A DNA stretch of 33,545 bases from Syntrophaceae bacterium UBA1163 (GCA_002311635.1 DBZJ01000141.1:1-33545), one strand, 5' to 3'; shown: positions 21,903 to 30,334, counted from the stretch's first letter. Notes: generated by a model from the sequence alone, not told the origin. Translations and numbers: made by a program.

Positions 21903-24900
21903 TTATTTCCCTATCGGGTTGGACGGCTCCGTTAGAAATTCATAGGCGGTTAGATAGATGAGTTTGCTCACATCTGCGAGCTTCTCAAAATTGACGGATT
22001 CGAGATGATCGTGGGAGGCACGCGTCTTTTTGTAATCCGATGCAACAAAGTCCAATGTCGGGATCCCCTTTTGATGGAAAAGATAATGATCCCTCCCAAG
22101 CTCGAACGAATACGGGTCGATGTTCCTTCCTTCTCTGATTCCCAAGGGCTCCAAGAACCTCCGGCTTAGCTGCGCCAGAGAGGGCTGGATGGAGCTTCCG
22201 ATCAAAAAGACTTCTTTTTCGTCCGTCGTGCCGCCGGGCGTATCCAAAGAGAACATTGCCTTGATCTGTGTCAGAGGAACAAAGGGGTGATTGACGAAGT
22301 AACGGGATCCCCACGATCCCCACTCCTCGCCTCCGAAGAAGACCAGGATCACGCTCCTTTTTAAATCCGTGTTTCTCTTCGCCAGAGACCTTCCGATTTC
22401 TAAGAGGGCCGAAACCCCTGATGCATTATCCTCCGCTCCCGGATAGGTCTTTCCACTTTTTTCATCTTTTCCCAGGTGATCATAGTGGACGCCCAGGAGC
22501 AGAAACTCCTTTTGCTTGTTTGGATCATGGCCCTCCATCATCACCCCGATATTTGCGTCTTTAAACCGCATCCTCTTAAACTGAAGACCGATTTCGAAGG
22601 AAACATCCTCCTGGTCGAGAATGCCCTTCGTCCAATCTTCCTCCCCCGGGGTGTAGGGAACGAAAAAGACCGGGATATGAATTGAGAAATCCGGTTCCTT
22701 GGCCCCTGTCGCTACCCTCGAAGCCTCGATCAAACGCTGGACAGGGCTGTCTCCCTGTTCTCTCTTGCGTAGCTTCTCATCCAGTTTCGGAGGGAAATAG
22801 GAAGGGTAAGTGAGATAGGGCGCCAAATAATCTAAATCCTCTTTCTTCGTCAGGAAAAGAATGGCTCTGGCCCCCTTCTGTTGAACTTCCTTTACCTTTC
22901 TTAAAAACTGCTCATAGTGAAACTCTTTCGTGAGATCCAGAAAAATCATGGCCCCTTTATCAAAGAGTTTGTCCATCTCATCTGTTTTGTTTTCACGCAT
23001 CCATACGAAAGGGCCTTCCCATTTTCCTTGCGCGGAAAACCGAAAGGGAATGGCCTTAAGGTTCTGTTCCCTATTGGGCGCCTTCAAAACCAAGGTAGCA
23101 TCTTTGACCTCTTTTACGGCAATGGAGAAGGATTGAGTAACCGGCGTCAACCCCATCCCTTCCAATTGCTTGATCAGGTACGTCTGCGCTTTTTGATGAC
23201 CTAAGGTTCCCGGGAATCGTCCGGCCAGCTCAGGGGAGGACAGATAGGCGACATGCTCCCTCAATTGCTGTTGCTCTACCTTGACGAAATCATCTTTGGA
23301 CAGGAAATTGTGCGAGACAAGCGAGCTTCTTGGAGGAAAATCTCCCCTCTCTTTCGGCCTTCCATTCTTGAAAAGGATGTAGCTATCCCAGCCGTAGAAG
23401 AAGAGGGACCGGGCCCGGGAAAGAGCACCCGCAGAACGTCCGAAGTAGAGGCTCACCCATTTCCCCGGAGAAAGAGGCCTGGGAAAGCTAAGAAGAAGGG
23501 ATTCATCTTCTTCATCCACTTTCTCCCCCTTCATAAAGAATGAACCCTCTTTGTGATCCATGGGCTTTGGAAGATGGGACAGGAATTTGGAGAGGATCGG
23601 AGTCTTCCAGCTTTCACCCAAAAGCATCACAGAGGAGTTTCTCAGTTTCTCTTCGGTCGCCTCTTTGGCCGATAGGATTTGCCCACCCTTTAGCTCTTTC
23701 ACCCTCTTGGCCAGTTCAAAATAGATCTTTCGACTCTCCTCATCTCCTTGATCCGAGAGGATAAGGACCTTCTCAGGGTCTTCCAGCAAAGCATTCAATC
23801 CGGGGATAATTTCTTCCGGGTACAACCTTCGAAAGAGTTGATCATCGGGGTCCAAAGTGAGCTTCAACGGCATTCTGGGAACTTCCATGGAAAAAGAGCT
23901 TCTTTTCTTCGAAACCTCCAAAATAAGGCGTTTCTTTCCCACCCCATCATCGACTTCAACGAGAAGGGGAAGCTCGTATATGTCCCCCTCCTGAACCACC
24001 TCCCCTGAGATGACGAACCCATCGGCGGTGGCCTGAACTCCAACATTTTCCAACTTCAGCTGGGGCCCGCCAGGCCGATCCAACCATTCAGAAAAGAAAC
24101 GATTCAGCCGCTTCCCACCCATCTCTTCAAAGACTTTCTGAATATCCTCCCAGCTTGCTTGTTTTCCGCCGTATCGCATTGCAAATTGTCTCAAGCTGGC
24201 GAAGAAGAGGTCTTTCCCAATCACCCTCCGGAGCATATGAAAGACCATGGAGCCTTTTCCGTAGCCGATCTGCGCATCCAACTCCGTCTCTTTTCCCTCG
24301 AACTTCCGAAGAGGATAATCTTTTGAAAGAAGCACTTTAACGGCGTACTTCTGCATCACATCCTGCCGGTATTTGTGGGCCACGTCCTTCCCAACCTTCA
24401 ACTCTTTATCGTAATAATTGGCGCAATAAGTGGTTAGGGGCTCCACCCAATTGCCCGTGCCGGGTTTCTCGCTGACATAGTGCCCCCACCAGGAATGCAC
24501 GATCTCATGATCCAGGGTACCCGGCTTGAGGAATTCTTTCGCCTGCCGGATGGCTTCGGGCGCGAGTAGAGTCAGGGTTGGAAATCCATAGCCCCTTGAG
24601 AAAAAGTTCTGGACAATATCAAACTTTTTGAAGGGGAATGGGCCCAGCAGGTCTGAATAAATTTTTAGATATTCTTCAGCACTATTGAGAAAGGTCTCTG
24701 AAAACCGGTCATCCTCATGGAAAAAATAAGTGGAGATTTTGATGCCGTCCACCTTCCGTGTTTTGACAGAATATTTGCCGGCGACGAGCGTGAGGCTTTC
24801 AGCCGGCAGTGCATTCACCCACTTGCTTACCCAGCTACCGTCTTTAAGCTTTTCAGACACCAGTTCACCCTGGGTGACGATCCGAAATGGGTCTGAAATG

Positions 24901-25436
24901 GTCGCCTCGACCTGGAACGTAGCTATTGAATCGGGTCTGTCAGGATACCAGTGTGAATCCGATGACAAATAGACCCCTTCCGAACCGACGAGCCCGGAGG
25001 TCTTATCTCCTCTTACGAATGGAAGCTCCTTCTCCTTGACGATAGGATCATAGATAGAACCTTCGTAAGAAATCGAGAGACTCAGAGGCTCCTCCATTTC
25101 CTGAAGAGAGAGATCCAACCGATTGGCGTGTGCTGAAAAATTGGCCTCAGACCAAGACAGTGGCTGTCCCGTTCTCTGGTCAACGATCCGGCTGATTTTC
25201 AGGTGAGGATTGAGGAGGAGTGAAAGGGTTGGGGACCTTCCCCGTTTCACGTCTATCTCAAGCCGATCTTCCGCCTTGAGGAGATGCCGGGAGGGATCCA
25301 TCTGGATGATCAGATGATGGGACTGAATATTAAAATCAAAATGGGGGGATGATGCAAACGGTTCTTCAACGGCGCAAGGAAGGACTGCCAGAGAGACTAG
25401 CAGAAAGATCACGTTTCTTAGAGTCTTTCGTTTCAT
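21903..25436 (-). CDS. Exported M1-like / M28 double peptidase
   Basis: 1177 residues. After a signal peptide (IFLLVSLAVLPCAV) comes an M1 aminopeptidase-like region with zinc motif HEIVHSWWG (310-318) and the third ligand E332 (WVEPLTTY). The spacing is 17 rather than the usual 18, and the exopeptidase motif GAMEN is replaced by GYGFPTLTLL (282-291). A region near residues 540-720 matches nothing I know. The C-terminal third is M28 (aminopeptidase Y/glutamate carboxypeptidase type): GVHYDHLG, AEDNASG, GGEEWGS, MFSLDTPGG and SHDHLES supply the two-zinc ligands, preceded by a PA-like insert. It is probably a periplasmic or secreted scavenger of peptides. Whether the M1 half is active is uncertain. 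Confidence 0.93.
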   Translation of the reverse strand: MKRKTLRNVIFLLVSLAVLPCAVEEPFASSPHFDFNIQSHHLIIQMDPSRHLLKAEDRLEIDVKRGRSPTLSLLLNPHLKISRIVDQRTGQPLSWSEANFSAHANRLDLSLQEMEEPLSLSISYEGSIYDPIVKEKELPFVRGDKTSGLVGSEGVYLSSDSHWYPDRPDSIATFQVEATISDPFRIVTQGELVSEKLKDGSWVSKWVNALPAESLTLVAGKYSVKTRKVDGIKISTYFFHEDDRFSETFLNSAEEYLKIYSDLLGPFPFKKFDIVQNFFSRGYGFPTLTLLAPEAIRQAKEFLKPGTLDHEIVHSWWGHYVSEKPGTGNWVEPLTTYCANYYDKELKVGKDVAHKYRQDVMQKYAVKVLLSKDYPLRKFEGKETELDAQIGYGKGSMVFHMLRRVIGKDLFFASLRQFAMRYGGKQASWEDIQKVFEEMGGKRLNRFFSEWLDRPGGPQLKLENVGVQATADGFVISGEVVQEGDIYELPLLVEVDDGVGKKRLILEVSKKRSSFSMEVPRMPLKLTLDPDDQLFRRLYPEEIIPGLNALLEDPEKVLILSDQGDEESRKIYFELAKRVKELKGGQILSAKEATEEKLRNSSVMLLGESWKTPILSKFLSHLPKPMDHKEGSFFMKGEKVDEEDESLLLSFPRPLSPGKWVSLYFGRSAGALSRARSLFFYGWDSYILFKNGRPKERGDFPPRSSLVSHNFLSKDDFVKVEQQQLREHVAYLSSPELAGRFPGTLGHQKAQTYLIKQLEGMGLTPVTQSFSIAVKEVKDATLVLKAPNREQNLKAIPFRFSAQGKWEGPFVWMRENKTDEMDKLFDKGAMIFLDLTKEFHYEQFLRKVKEVQQKGARAILFLTKKEDLDYLAPYLTYPSYFPPKLDEKLRKREQGDSPVQRLIEASRVATGAKEPDFSIHIPVFFVPYTPGEEDWTKGILDQEDVSFEIGLQFKRMRFKDANIGVMMEGHDPNKQKEFLLLGVHYDHLGKDEKSGKTYPGAEDNASGVSALLEIGRSLAKRNTDLKRSVILVFFGGEEWGSWGSRYFVNHPFVPLTQIKAMFSLDTPGGTTDEKEVFLIGSSIQPSLAQLSRRFLEPLGIREGRNIDPYSFELGRDHYLFHQKGIPTLDFVASDYKKTRASHDHLESVNFEKLADVSKLIYLTAYEFLTEPSNPIGK

Positions 25437-25554
25437 CGAAAACGATCATAACACAACCCCCACAAAAATGTCATTTTCAATCATCTTCCGGCAATCCTTC
25501 ACGACGGCCTCTGCCTCATCCTCGAACCTCGCCATTAGTGGGAAGAGTGGCCAA

Positions 25555-25612
25555 ATCTCTCCTCCCACCCTCACCCAACCCTCTCCCCTCAAGGGAGAGG
25601 AGGATTGGGATC
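25555..25612. repeat. Intergenic hairpin repeat (CCCTCACCC...CTCTCCC type)
   Basis: CCTCCCACCCTCACCC is followed by the palindrome CTCTCCCCTCAAGGGAGAG. This is the same family as 6700-6742 and the outer arms at 14680-14741, in reversed orientation to the 6700 copy. Confidence 0.7.
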
Positions 25613-25643
25613 AAGTCATTGTCTATTTTTTGGGGAAAATGTA

Positions 25644-25671
25644 TTGACAATTATTGGGGATTCGGTAAAAT
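25644..25671 (+). promoter_or_regulatory. Promoter of the tRNA gene
   Basis: TTGACA (25644-25649), a 16-base spacer and TAAAAT (25666-25671), ending 10 bases before the tRNA 5' end. Confidence 0.65.
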
Positions 25672-25681
25672 TTAATAATTC

Positions 25682-25758
25682 GGCGGTGTAGCTCAGTCGG
25701 TCAGAGCATGCGGCTCATATCCGCAGTGTCCGGGGTTCAAATCCCTGCACCGCCACCA
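25682..25758 (+). tRNA. tRNA with CAT anticodon (Met, or Ile2)
   Basis: 77 bases including an encoded CCA. The acceptor arms GGCGGTG/CACCGCC pair fully. The D arm is GCTC...GAGC, the anticodon stem TGCGG/CCGCA holds loop CTCATAT with CAT in the middle, and the T arm is CGGGG-TTCAAAT-CCCTG. Elongator Met is the more likely identity from the overall form. A tRNA-Ile2 that would be a TilS substrate cannot be excluded by eye; initiator Met is unlikely because the acceptor 1:72 pair is matched (G-C). The 3' end is the attachment site of the element that follows. Confidence 0.95.
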
Positions 25759-25760
25759 AT
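25740..25760 (+). other. Probable attL of the integrative element (tRNA 3' end)
   Basis: The recombinase gene ends 14 bases past the tRNA CCA, the usual arrangement for tRNA-integrating islands, so the crossover core is expected in the T-arm/acceptor end. The matching attR was not found to the right within the window. Confidence 0.6.
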
Positions 25761-25772
25761 TAATTCAATAGG

Positions 25773-26933
25773 TTAAGCCAAAGCGGCGTTTCCATCCTGG
25801 AAGCCCAAAGTCAATCCTAAGTCAATTTTATTGCCCTTCTCCTCGGTTTTCGCAAGGTAGGCTTGCAGCTTCTTCATGGCGATCCTGCCGTCGTCCAGGT
25901 CGACGCGGTTGTAGCGGTTGAACATAGCCATAGTTTTGTGCCCGGAGATGGCCATTATGACGGTGGTATCCACATCGGCTTTTCGCATGTTCGTGACAGC
26001 GGTGTGCCTGAAGTCGTGGAACCACAGGCCTTTGATGCCCACCCGCCTGCACGCCCGCCGGAAGGCTCTTCGGAAGTTGCCCAAGTAGTTTCCGTTCCTG
26101 GTCACGAACAGAAGGCCGTCGGGCTTGCCTTTCCGGCCGCTCATCCATTGCCTCAGTGGAGCACCCACCTCGATGCCAAAAGGGACTCTCCTTCCTTCCC
26201 CGGTCTTGGTTTCGCCGTCGCGCAGCTCAATGAACCCTTCGTCCGGCTTGTCCTCGTAGAAATGGACCTGCTTCCGCCTCAATGCCAGTATCTCCCCTTC
26301 CCTCATCCCAAGATAATAGCCGATGGTCAAGATGAGGGAATATTCCGGAAGCTCCTTCATTAGGGCTTCAAGCTCTTCCGGAGAGGCGACTCGGCCCCTT
26401 GCATTCCTTTCAGGCAGGAAAGAGACCTTCCAGCAGGGGTTCTTCTCTACCAAATCATCTCTGACAGCCAGGTTGTACATCCTCTTGAGCAGCGTGACAA
26501 AACGGTTGACCGTGGCCGGTTTGTATGGAGTGCCTCTCTTGGAAAGCGTGGTGAGCATCCGAGCCTGGAACGACTCGATGTCCGTGGGCTTGATTTCGTT
26601 TGCAAGCTTCTTTCCGAATTGCTTCCTGAGCACTCCCGCCGTTTCAACGTCCCTGCTGTAGGTCTTCTTAGCCTTGGCCTTCGGATGGGTCAGATACCAT
26701 TCCATAAGCTCGTTGAATGTGTATTCCTTCCAGCTTTCCTTCTTCAGACGCTTCTTCTTCTCCCACTCCCCCAGCTTGCGCTGGTACACCTGTTCCGCCA
26801 ATCTCTTCGAGCCGTAGACCTGGATGCTCGTCCTGACGGCTCTGCCGGTAATGGGATCCCTTCGGTAAGGGTATTGGACGATATAAGGGCCATAATGTCT
26901 GCCCTTACTGTCCTTTTGCCTATAAACACCCAT
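25773..26933 (-). CDS. Tyrosine recombinase (integrase)
   Basis: 386 residues. An N-terminal DNA-binding region (residues 1-60, basic) and SAM-like core-binding domain (about 65-170) precede the catalytic domain with R in GMREGEILALRR, HDFRHTAVTNMR (HxxR), SGHKT and the nucleophile Tyr in MFNRYNRVD. The full R-K-H-R-H-Y set appears to be present. The start ATG 26933 follows GGGAGG; the longer frame has no site. Its position at the tRNA and its orientation (3' end facing the tRNA) fit site-specific integration of the element to its right. Confidence 0.96.
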   Translation of the reverse strand: MGVYRQKDSKGRHYGPYIVQYPYRRDPITGRAVRTSIQVYGSKRLAEQVYQRKLGEWEKKKRLKKESWKEYTFNELMEWYLTHPKAKAKKTYSRDVETAGVLRKQFGKKLANEIKPTDIESFQARMLTTLSKRGTPYKPATVNRFVTLLKRMYNLAVRDDLVEKNPCWKVSFLPERNARGRVASPEELEALMKELPEYSLILTIGYYLGMREGEILALRRKQVHFYEDKPDEGFIELRDGETKTGEGRRVPFGIEVGAPLRQWMSGRKGKPDGLLFVTRNGNYLGNFRRAFRRACRRVGIKGLWFHDFRHTAVTNMRKADVDTTVIMAISGHKTMAMFNRYNRVDLDDGRIAMKKLQAYLAKTEEKGNKIDLGLTLGFQDGNAALA

Positions 26934-27014
26934 TTTATCTTCCTCCCTTCTATCCAGAGGAACCGGCAAAATGGGGATTACTGAGACACCACCTCCCTTC
27001 TAAAAAATAGTATC

Positions 27015-27248
27015 TCAGATGCGCCCCTTGCTGTCAACGCCCCCGGCTTCGCGATCTTCGCATTTCGCGTAGGACGGCTTCAGCCTATCCAAATATTTCT
27101 CCACATCCCTTCGGTCGAACTTAACCCGACCGCACACTTTCTTTGCCGGTGTTGGAAAAGTCCCCCCGCTCAAACGATTCCTTATTGTCTGGGGCCTGAT
27201 CCCAAGATACTCGCTCAATTCTTCAATCCCTAAAAGCCGCTGTTCCAT
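27015..27248 (-). CDS. MerR-like HTH / excisionase-type DNA-binding protein
   Basis: 77 residues. The first 60 form a winged-helix MerR/AlpA-like domain: LLGIEELSEYLGIRPQTIRN (helix-turn-helix), RLSGGTFPTPAKKV (wing), then KFDRRDVEKYLDRL. Proteins of this size beside a tyrosine integrase are usually recombination directionality factors. It is 81 bases upstream of the integrase gene on the same strand and downstream of an iteron-like repeat cluster it may bind. The short tail has two acidic/basic patches and no further domain. Confidence 0.85.
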   Translation of the reverse strand: MEQRLLGIEELSEYLGIRPQTIRNRLSGGTFPTPAKKVCGRVKFDRRDVEKYLDRLKPSYAKCEDREAGGVDSKGRI

Positions 27249-27286
27249 TGATAAGCCTTATATAGGTTGTAATGTTTTCGAATGCC

Positions 27287-27382
27287 GTAACCTCAGAACC
27301 TCCGCAAACCTCCGCAAAACGATTCCTGAGGTTTAACTGTTTGAAAATAAAGACGGTAAGATCAACCTCCTAACCTCCGCAG
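27287..27382. repeat. Iteron-like AACCTCCGCA repeat cluster
   Basis: AACCTCCGCA occurs at 27297-27306, 27307-27316 and 27372-27381. Related AACCTC units start at 27289 and 27364, and an inverted CTGAGGTT is at 27326-27333. They lie between the excisionase-like gene and the ATPase gene. They could be regulator sites, recombination arm sites or a replication origin. Confidence 0.7.
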
Positions 27383-27406
27383 CCTAGAGTTATACCTTTC
27401 ATCATT

Positions 27407-28798
27407 CTATTTAATAAGTACCTCCGCCCCCGTGATAGGATCGATCACGCTGGAACGTTGGCCCAACATAGGGAAGGCTTTCGCCAACTGTTCCGGAGTC
27501 GGTAGATCTGTCCCACTTATCCACTCTCTTTTTTCTCCAGGGGTATATGTCTTTGGGATTCGTCCCTTCGACCCCTGAACTTCGACCTCTCCGGTTTCTA
27601 TAGCTGGTTCGATCCATCTTTCGATGGTATCCCTGGACACCTTCAAATCCTCCTCCAACTCTTTAACTTTTACCCCTTGGTTTCCATTCTTTTCATAAAG
27701 AGAGATAACTGCCTCGATTATTTTTTGTGTTCTCTCACTCGTGCCAGAGAGGGATTCTTTGAAAGTTGGGCCTAATAAAATTGCCGCCATGTAATAGTCC
27801 TCAAGAGTTGCCACCAGGTATTGGGTCCCATTGTCCTCCTTAATTTCCCTCTGGAACTGATACAGAAGGGTGATTGTCTCTATGCCAGCAAGGAGCTTTC
27901 CAAAATCTCTTCTCATCCTCAATGGCCTGTTGGGTGTGTTCTCGCTAAGGAACTGGGCATAGGGAATCCTCACCGGGTAGTATTTCAGTAACTGCTGGGC
28001 GTCCTGATATAAAGTCAAGAAAGAAAGATCTGTATTGATTTCTGAAAAGGCCTCTGCAATCTTGTCCTTTACCCTCTTTGTTTGGTCGTCGGTTTCATCC
28101 ATGAAGATCGACCAATTTCGGGTCTCATTCTCGTAATGGATCATTGGGGAGGTTGTCGTCACTATAAAACTGACTGGACCTTCCTTCTCAATATGTTCCA
28201 CCTTCAGACCTCGGACCGTTTCAAAAACCAATTTTCCTTCGGACTGCATTGCTCTTATGTTGTAGAGCGCCTGTTCCATTCCTTCTTTTTCGCAAATCAG
28301 TATTACTCTGTGGGCAAGGGGCTCATCGGAATAAAGGAGAACCTGTCCGGTCATTCGGCTAAGTTCCTTGTAGGCCTGCTTGGGAAAGAACTGAGCTACC
28401 GTTCGAACGAGGTGGTTTTTTCCGGCCGCACTCACGCCTTTAACCAAAAGTGAATTAGGATTTCTTTGAATGCGTGATGTACAGCATAAGTAGACAATAA
28501 GGCCGTTCCTCCTCTCCCCTGTGACCCCAGCTTGCTGAATATGTTCCCCTACTTCATAGAGTAAGTTTCTGCTCTTTAGCAGCCTCAAGGCTTCCTTCTC
28601 CTCCTGGGGAGTCAAGGAAGAAGTTTCACCGCCATCCTTCAGGGTATCGGTCGTATTCATTTGACAAGCAGGCTTCTCCGTCACTTCATTTTTTGTCTTT
28701 CCTGCTTCCTTCCCTGTGTCCCTTTTCTCTTCCTTGATCTGCTGCTTCGGGATCACTTTATGCTGGCCGCCACTGATTCTTTTTTTCTTTTTTTCCAT
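27407..28798 (-). CDS. Element-encoded AAA-like ATPase with C-terminal HTH
   Basis: 463 residues. A Lys-rich N-terminus (1-60) is followed by a P-loop NTPase region. The Walker A-like GVSAAGKN (121-128) has Asn where Ser/Thr is usual, with a VILICE Walker B-like strand at 165-170, and FIVTTTSPMIHYENETRNWSIFMDETDDQ as possible sensor/arginine region. The end (VKVKELEEDLKVSRDTIERWIEPAIE, about 378-403) looks like a winged HTH. It resembles replication/primase-helicase ATPases of phage satellites and integrative elements, but I cannot place it in a named family. Its start has GGGAG upstream. It is transcribed away from the plus-strand cargo from a shared divergent region. Confidence 0.8.
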   Translation of the reverse strand: MEKKKKRISGGQHKVIPKQQIKEEKRDTGKEAGKTKNEVTEKPACQMNTTDTLKDGGETSSLTPQEEKEALRLLKSRNLLYEVGEHIQQAGVTGERRNGLIVYLCCTSRIQRNPNSLLVKGVSAAGKNHLVRTVAQFFPKQAYKELSRMTGQVLLYSDEPLAHRVILICEKEGMEQALYNIRAMQSEGKLVFETVRGLKVEHIEKEGPVSFIVTTTSPMIHYENETRNWSIFMDETDDQTKRVKDKIAEAFSEINTDLSFLTLYQDAQQLLKYYPVRIPYAQFLSENTPNRPLRMRRDFGKLLAGIETITLLYQFQREIKEDNGTQYLVATLEDYYMAAILLGPTFKESLSGTSERTQKIIEAVISLYEKNGNQGVKVKELEEDLKVSRDTIERWIEPAIETGEVEVQGSKGRIPKTYTPGEKREWISGTDLPTPEQLAKAFPMLGQRSSVIDPITGAEVLIK

Positions 28799-28837
28799 AA
28801 ATTCTCTCCCGGCTGAAAAAGACTTTTAATCTTGGAC

Positions 28838-28877
28838 TTGACTTTTAAATATTAATCGATTATAAATTCCTTGTCAA
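28838..28877. promoter_or_regulatory. Overlapping divergent promoters
   Basis: Plus strand: TTGACT (28838-28843), 17 bases, TATAAA (28861-28866), reading toward the 263-aa gene. Minus strand: TTGACA (28872-28877), 17 bases, TAATAT (28849-28854), reading toward the ATPase gene. The -10 of each lies in the spacer of the other, so polymerase cannot occupy both. Confidence 0.7.
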
Positions 28878-28899
28878 TCAAAATACCAATGATTTCAAC

Positions 28900-28928
28900 A
28901 GTTTACGACCACTTCAGTTTCGTAAACT
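28900..28928. promoter_or_regulatory. Operator-like inverted repeat
   Basis: AGTTTACG (28900-28907) and CGTAAACT (28921-28928) are exact reverse complements 13 bases apart. They lie downstream of the plus promoter and 18 bases before the ATG of the 263-aa gene. Either a repressor operator or a leader hairpin. Confidence 0.6.
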
Positions 28929-28946
28929 ATCAAGGGAGGGACAATT

Positions 28947-29738
28947 ATGGCCAGTAAAGAGGAAAGGGTTTTGGCTCAAAGGATGGCTAATCTCCTCAAT
29001 GAATTTTTAGAAGAGGATCTCACCAAGGAAGACATGTCTGCCCCGGGTCAAATTGAACATTATTGGAAGATTCTGGAGGAAAATTTCTGGCGCCAAAAAA
29101 TGAATATCCAAGACTGTGTCGACTGCCCAAAATGGACACATTTGGAGGATAATTCATGGCAGCAAGAATTTATTTCCCCAGCCCCGGCCGGCTTCTTCAA
29201 AGCAGAGTATTCGTACCTGTTTAAAGAAATTCTCGGGCCCATTAAGGACGAGGAGATTGAATTTGCAATCGCTATTCTTCTGTTCCATAAGTTTCTGAAT
29301 TATTTACGGGAGGGTGATTCCAAAAGGTTGAAATGGCCTCTTCGGCCGAAATCCTATGAGGATTTGTTCGCAAAGCCGATAGACGGCCGTGTACCGCGAT
29401 ACTTCGACCCCTTCATCTCTAGATATAAGGAAAGTTTCAATGATGACCTAAAATGGTCCATGCATTATTTGAAGAAGTGTAAAGATAAGCTTTGCGGCAA
29501 GTGGAAGGGAGGAAAAGGAGACCTACAAGTGAGGTCCGGTGGTAGGCGGAAGTGGTTTGTCCAGACAGGCAATAAAGAATTTTGCTGCCACGGCTGTGCA
29601 TCAAGGTACCGCAAAAGGATGAAAGAAGGGAAAGGAGACCTGCAACTGAGCTACCGTCCAAGGCGTCGGAACAAGAAGAAAGTTGCAATGTCTGAAGGTG
29701 GGATCAATGGGAAAAAGGAATACTCCAGAAACATCTAG
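28947..29738 (+). CDS. Element protein with C-terminal Cys-rich finger (263 aa)
   Basis: Residues 1-170 are largely helical and acidic, with CVDC near 57-60 that may bind metal. The C-terminal part has KCKDKLCGKW ... KEFCCHGCASRYRKRMKEG, a layout close to CGNR-type zinc fingers (pair of Cys, basic linker, CxxC, then RxRKR), and ends in a very basic tail. I recognise no family for the whole protein. The ATG follows GGGAGGG and the promoter/operator described upstream. It overlaps the 122-aa gene at its 3' end by 32 bases, so both are likely translated from one message. DNA or RNA binding is inferred from the finger. Confidence 0.75.
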   Translation: MASKEERVLAQRMANLLNEFLEEDLTKEDMSAPGQIEHYWKILEENFWRQKMNIQDCVDCPKWTHLEDNSWQQEFISPAPAGFFKAEYSYLFKEILGPIKDEEIEFAIAILLFHKFLNYLREGDSKRLKWPLRPKSYEDLFAKPIDGRVPRYFDPFISRYKESFNDDLKWSMHYLKKCKDKLCGKWKGGKGDLQVRSGGRRKWFVQTGNKEFCCHGCASRYRKRMKEGKGDLQLSYRPRRRNKKKVAMSEGGINGKKEYSRNI

Positions 29739-30051
29739 CATCAAGAAATCTCCTGCGGCTTCATCATTAAATTCCTCTCTAACGATGGCTGGGACATCGC
29801 TCGTCGAAATAAGTCAGATGGGGAATGTCCACTACTCAAGGGAGATCATTGAGAGCACAGAAGTAGCCTCTGACCTTGATAAACTTAGAACCTTAAAGAA
29901 AGACAAACAGAAATTTCTGAAATGGGAAAGAGAGATGCTGAACAGGCTCTGTGGAGGCAAAGACGCTCTGGGAGTTCATGATGACGCGTTTTTAATAAAG
30001 GTGGGAATCATTCTCTCGGAGATCAAAACCGCTTTCAAAGATGTCAAATGA
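29707..30051 (+). CDS. Small element protein of unknown function (114 aa)
   Basis: The start ATG 29707 (MGKRNTPETS) follows GGTGGG and lies inside the end of the 263-aa gene. Residues 1-40 are Ser/Thr-rich and probably disordered. From about 55 onward a coiled-coil-like helical stretch runs (EVASDLDKLRTLKKDKQKFL, then REMLNRLCGG) and the end (FLIKVGIILSEIKTAFKD) is another amphipathic helix. No family is recognised. Overlap with both neighbours argues for a compact operon; a regulator or an adaptor is possible but unproven. Confidence 0.65.
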   Translation: MGKRNTPETSSIKKSPAASSLNSSLTMAGTSLVEISQMGNVHYSREIIESTEVASDLDKLRTLKKDKQKFLKWEREMLNRLCGGKDALGVHDDAFLIKVGIILSEIKTAFKDVK

Positions 30052-30133
30052 ATTCGAGTATAGGAAAGAGGTCGAGAAATTCTTGAATAACGTGTTTGGA
30101 TATGCGGGAAGGAGGAACGAGAAAGTAGACTAA
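30041..30133 (+). CDS. Possible 30-aa coupled ORF
   Basis: ATG at 30041 overlaps the TGA of the previous gene (ATGTCAAATGA) and opens a frame MSNEFEYRKEVEKFLNNVFG ending RNEKVD. It is amphipathic and helical and could be translated by coupling. Length alone gives little support and I recognise no family. Confidence 0.35.
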   Translation: MSNEFEYRKEVEKFLNNVFGYAGRRNEKVD

Positions 30134-30334
30134 GGATGGCTTTTTGGTTAAAAGAAAATTGCCGATAATATTAACTCATAATTATTTTCTTACGTTCTGA
30201 CCGACTTACCTCACACTTACCCTTTATTAAGCCCCCTCAACGGGCTTACTTCCAAAAGAGTTACCCTCCCAAAAAGTCCTGAATATCAACCCTTTCTCTG
30301 CAGCAGTGCAGGCAAAACTCATGGGGAGGATCTT
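30134..30334. other. Spacer before the ParB-like gene
   Basis: An A/T-rich stretch with a weak hairpin AAGCCC-N7-GGGCTT (about 30226-30245) that lacks a T run. It may separate the upstream small genes from the ParB-like/TGT-like unit. No clear promoter was found. Confidence 0.35.
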
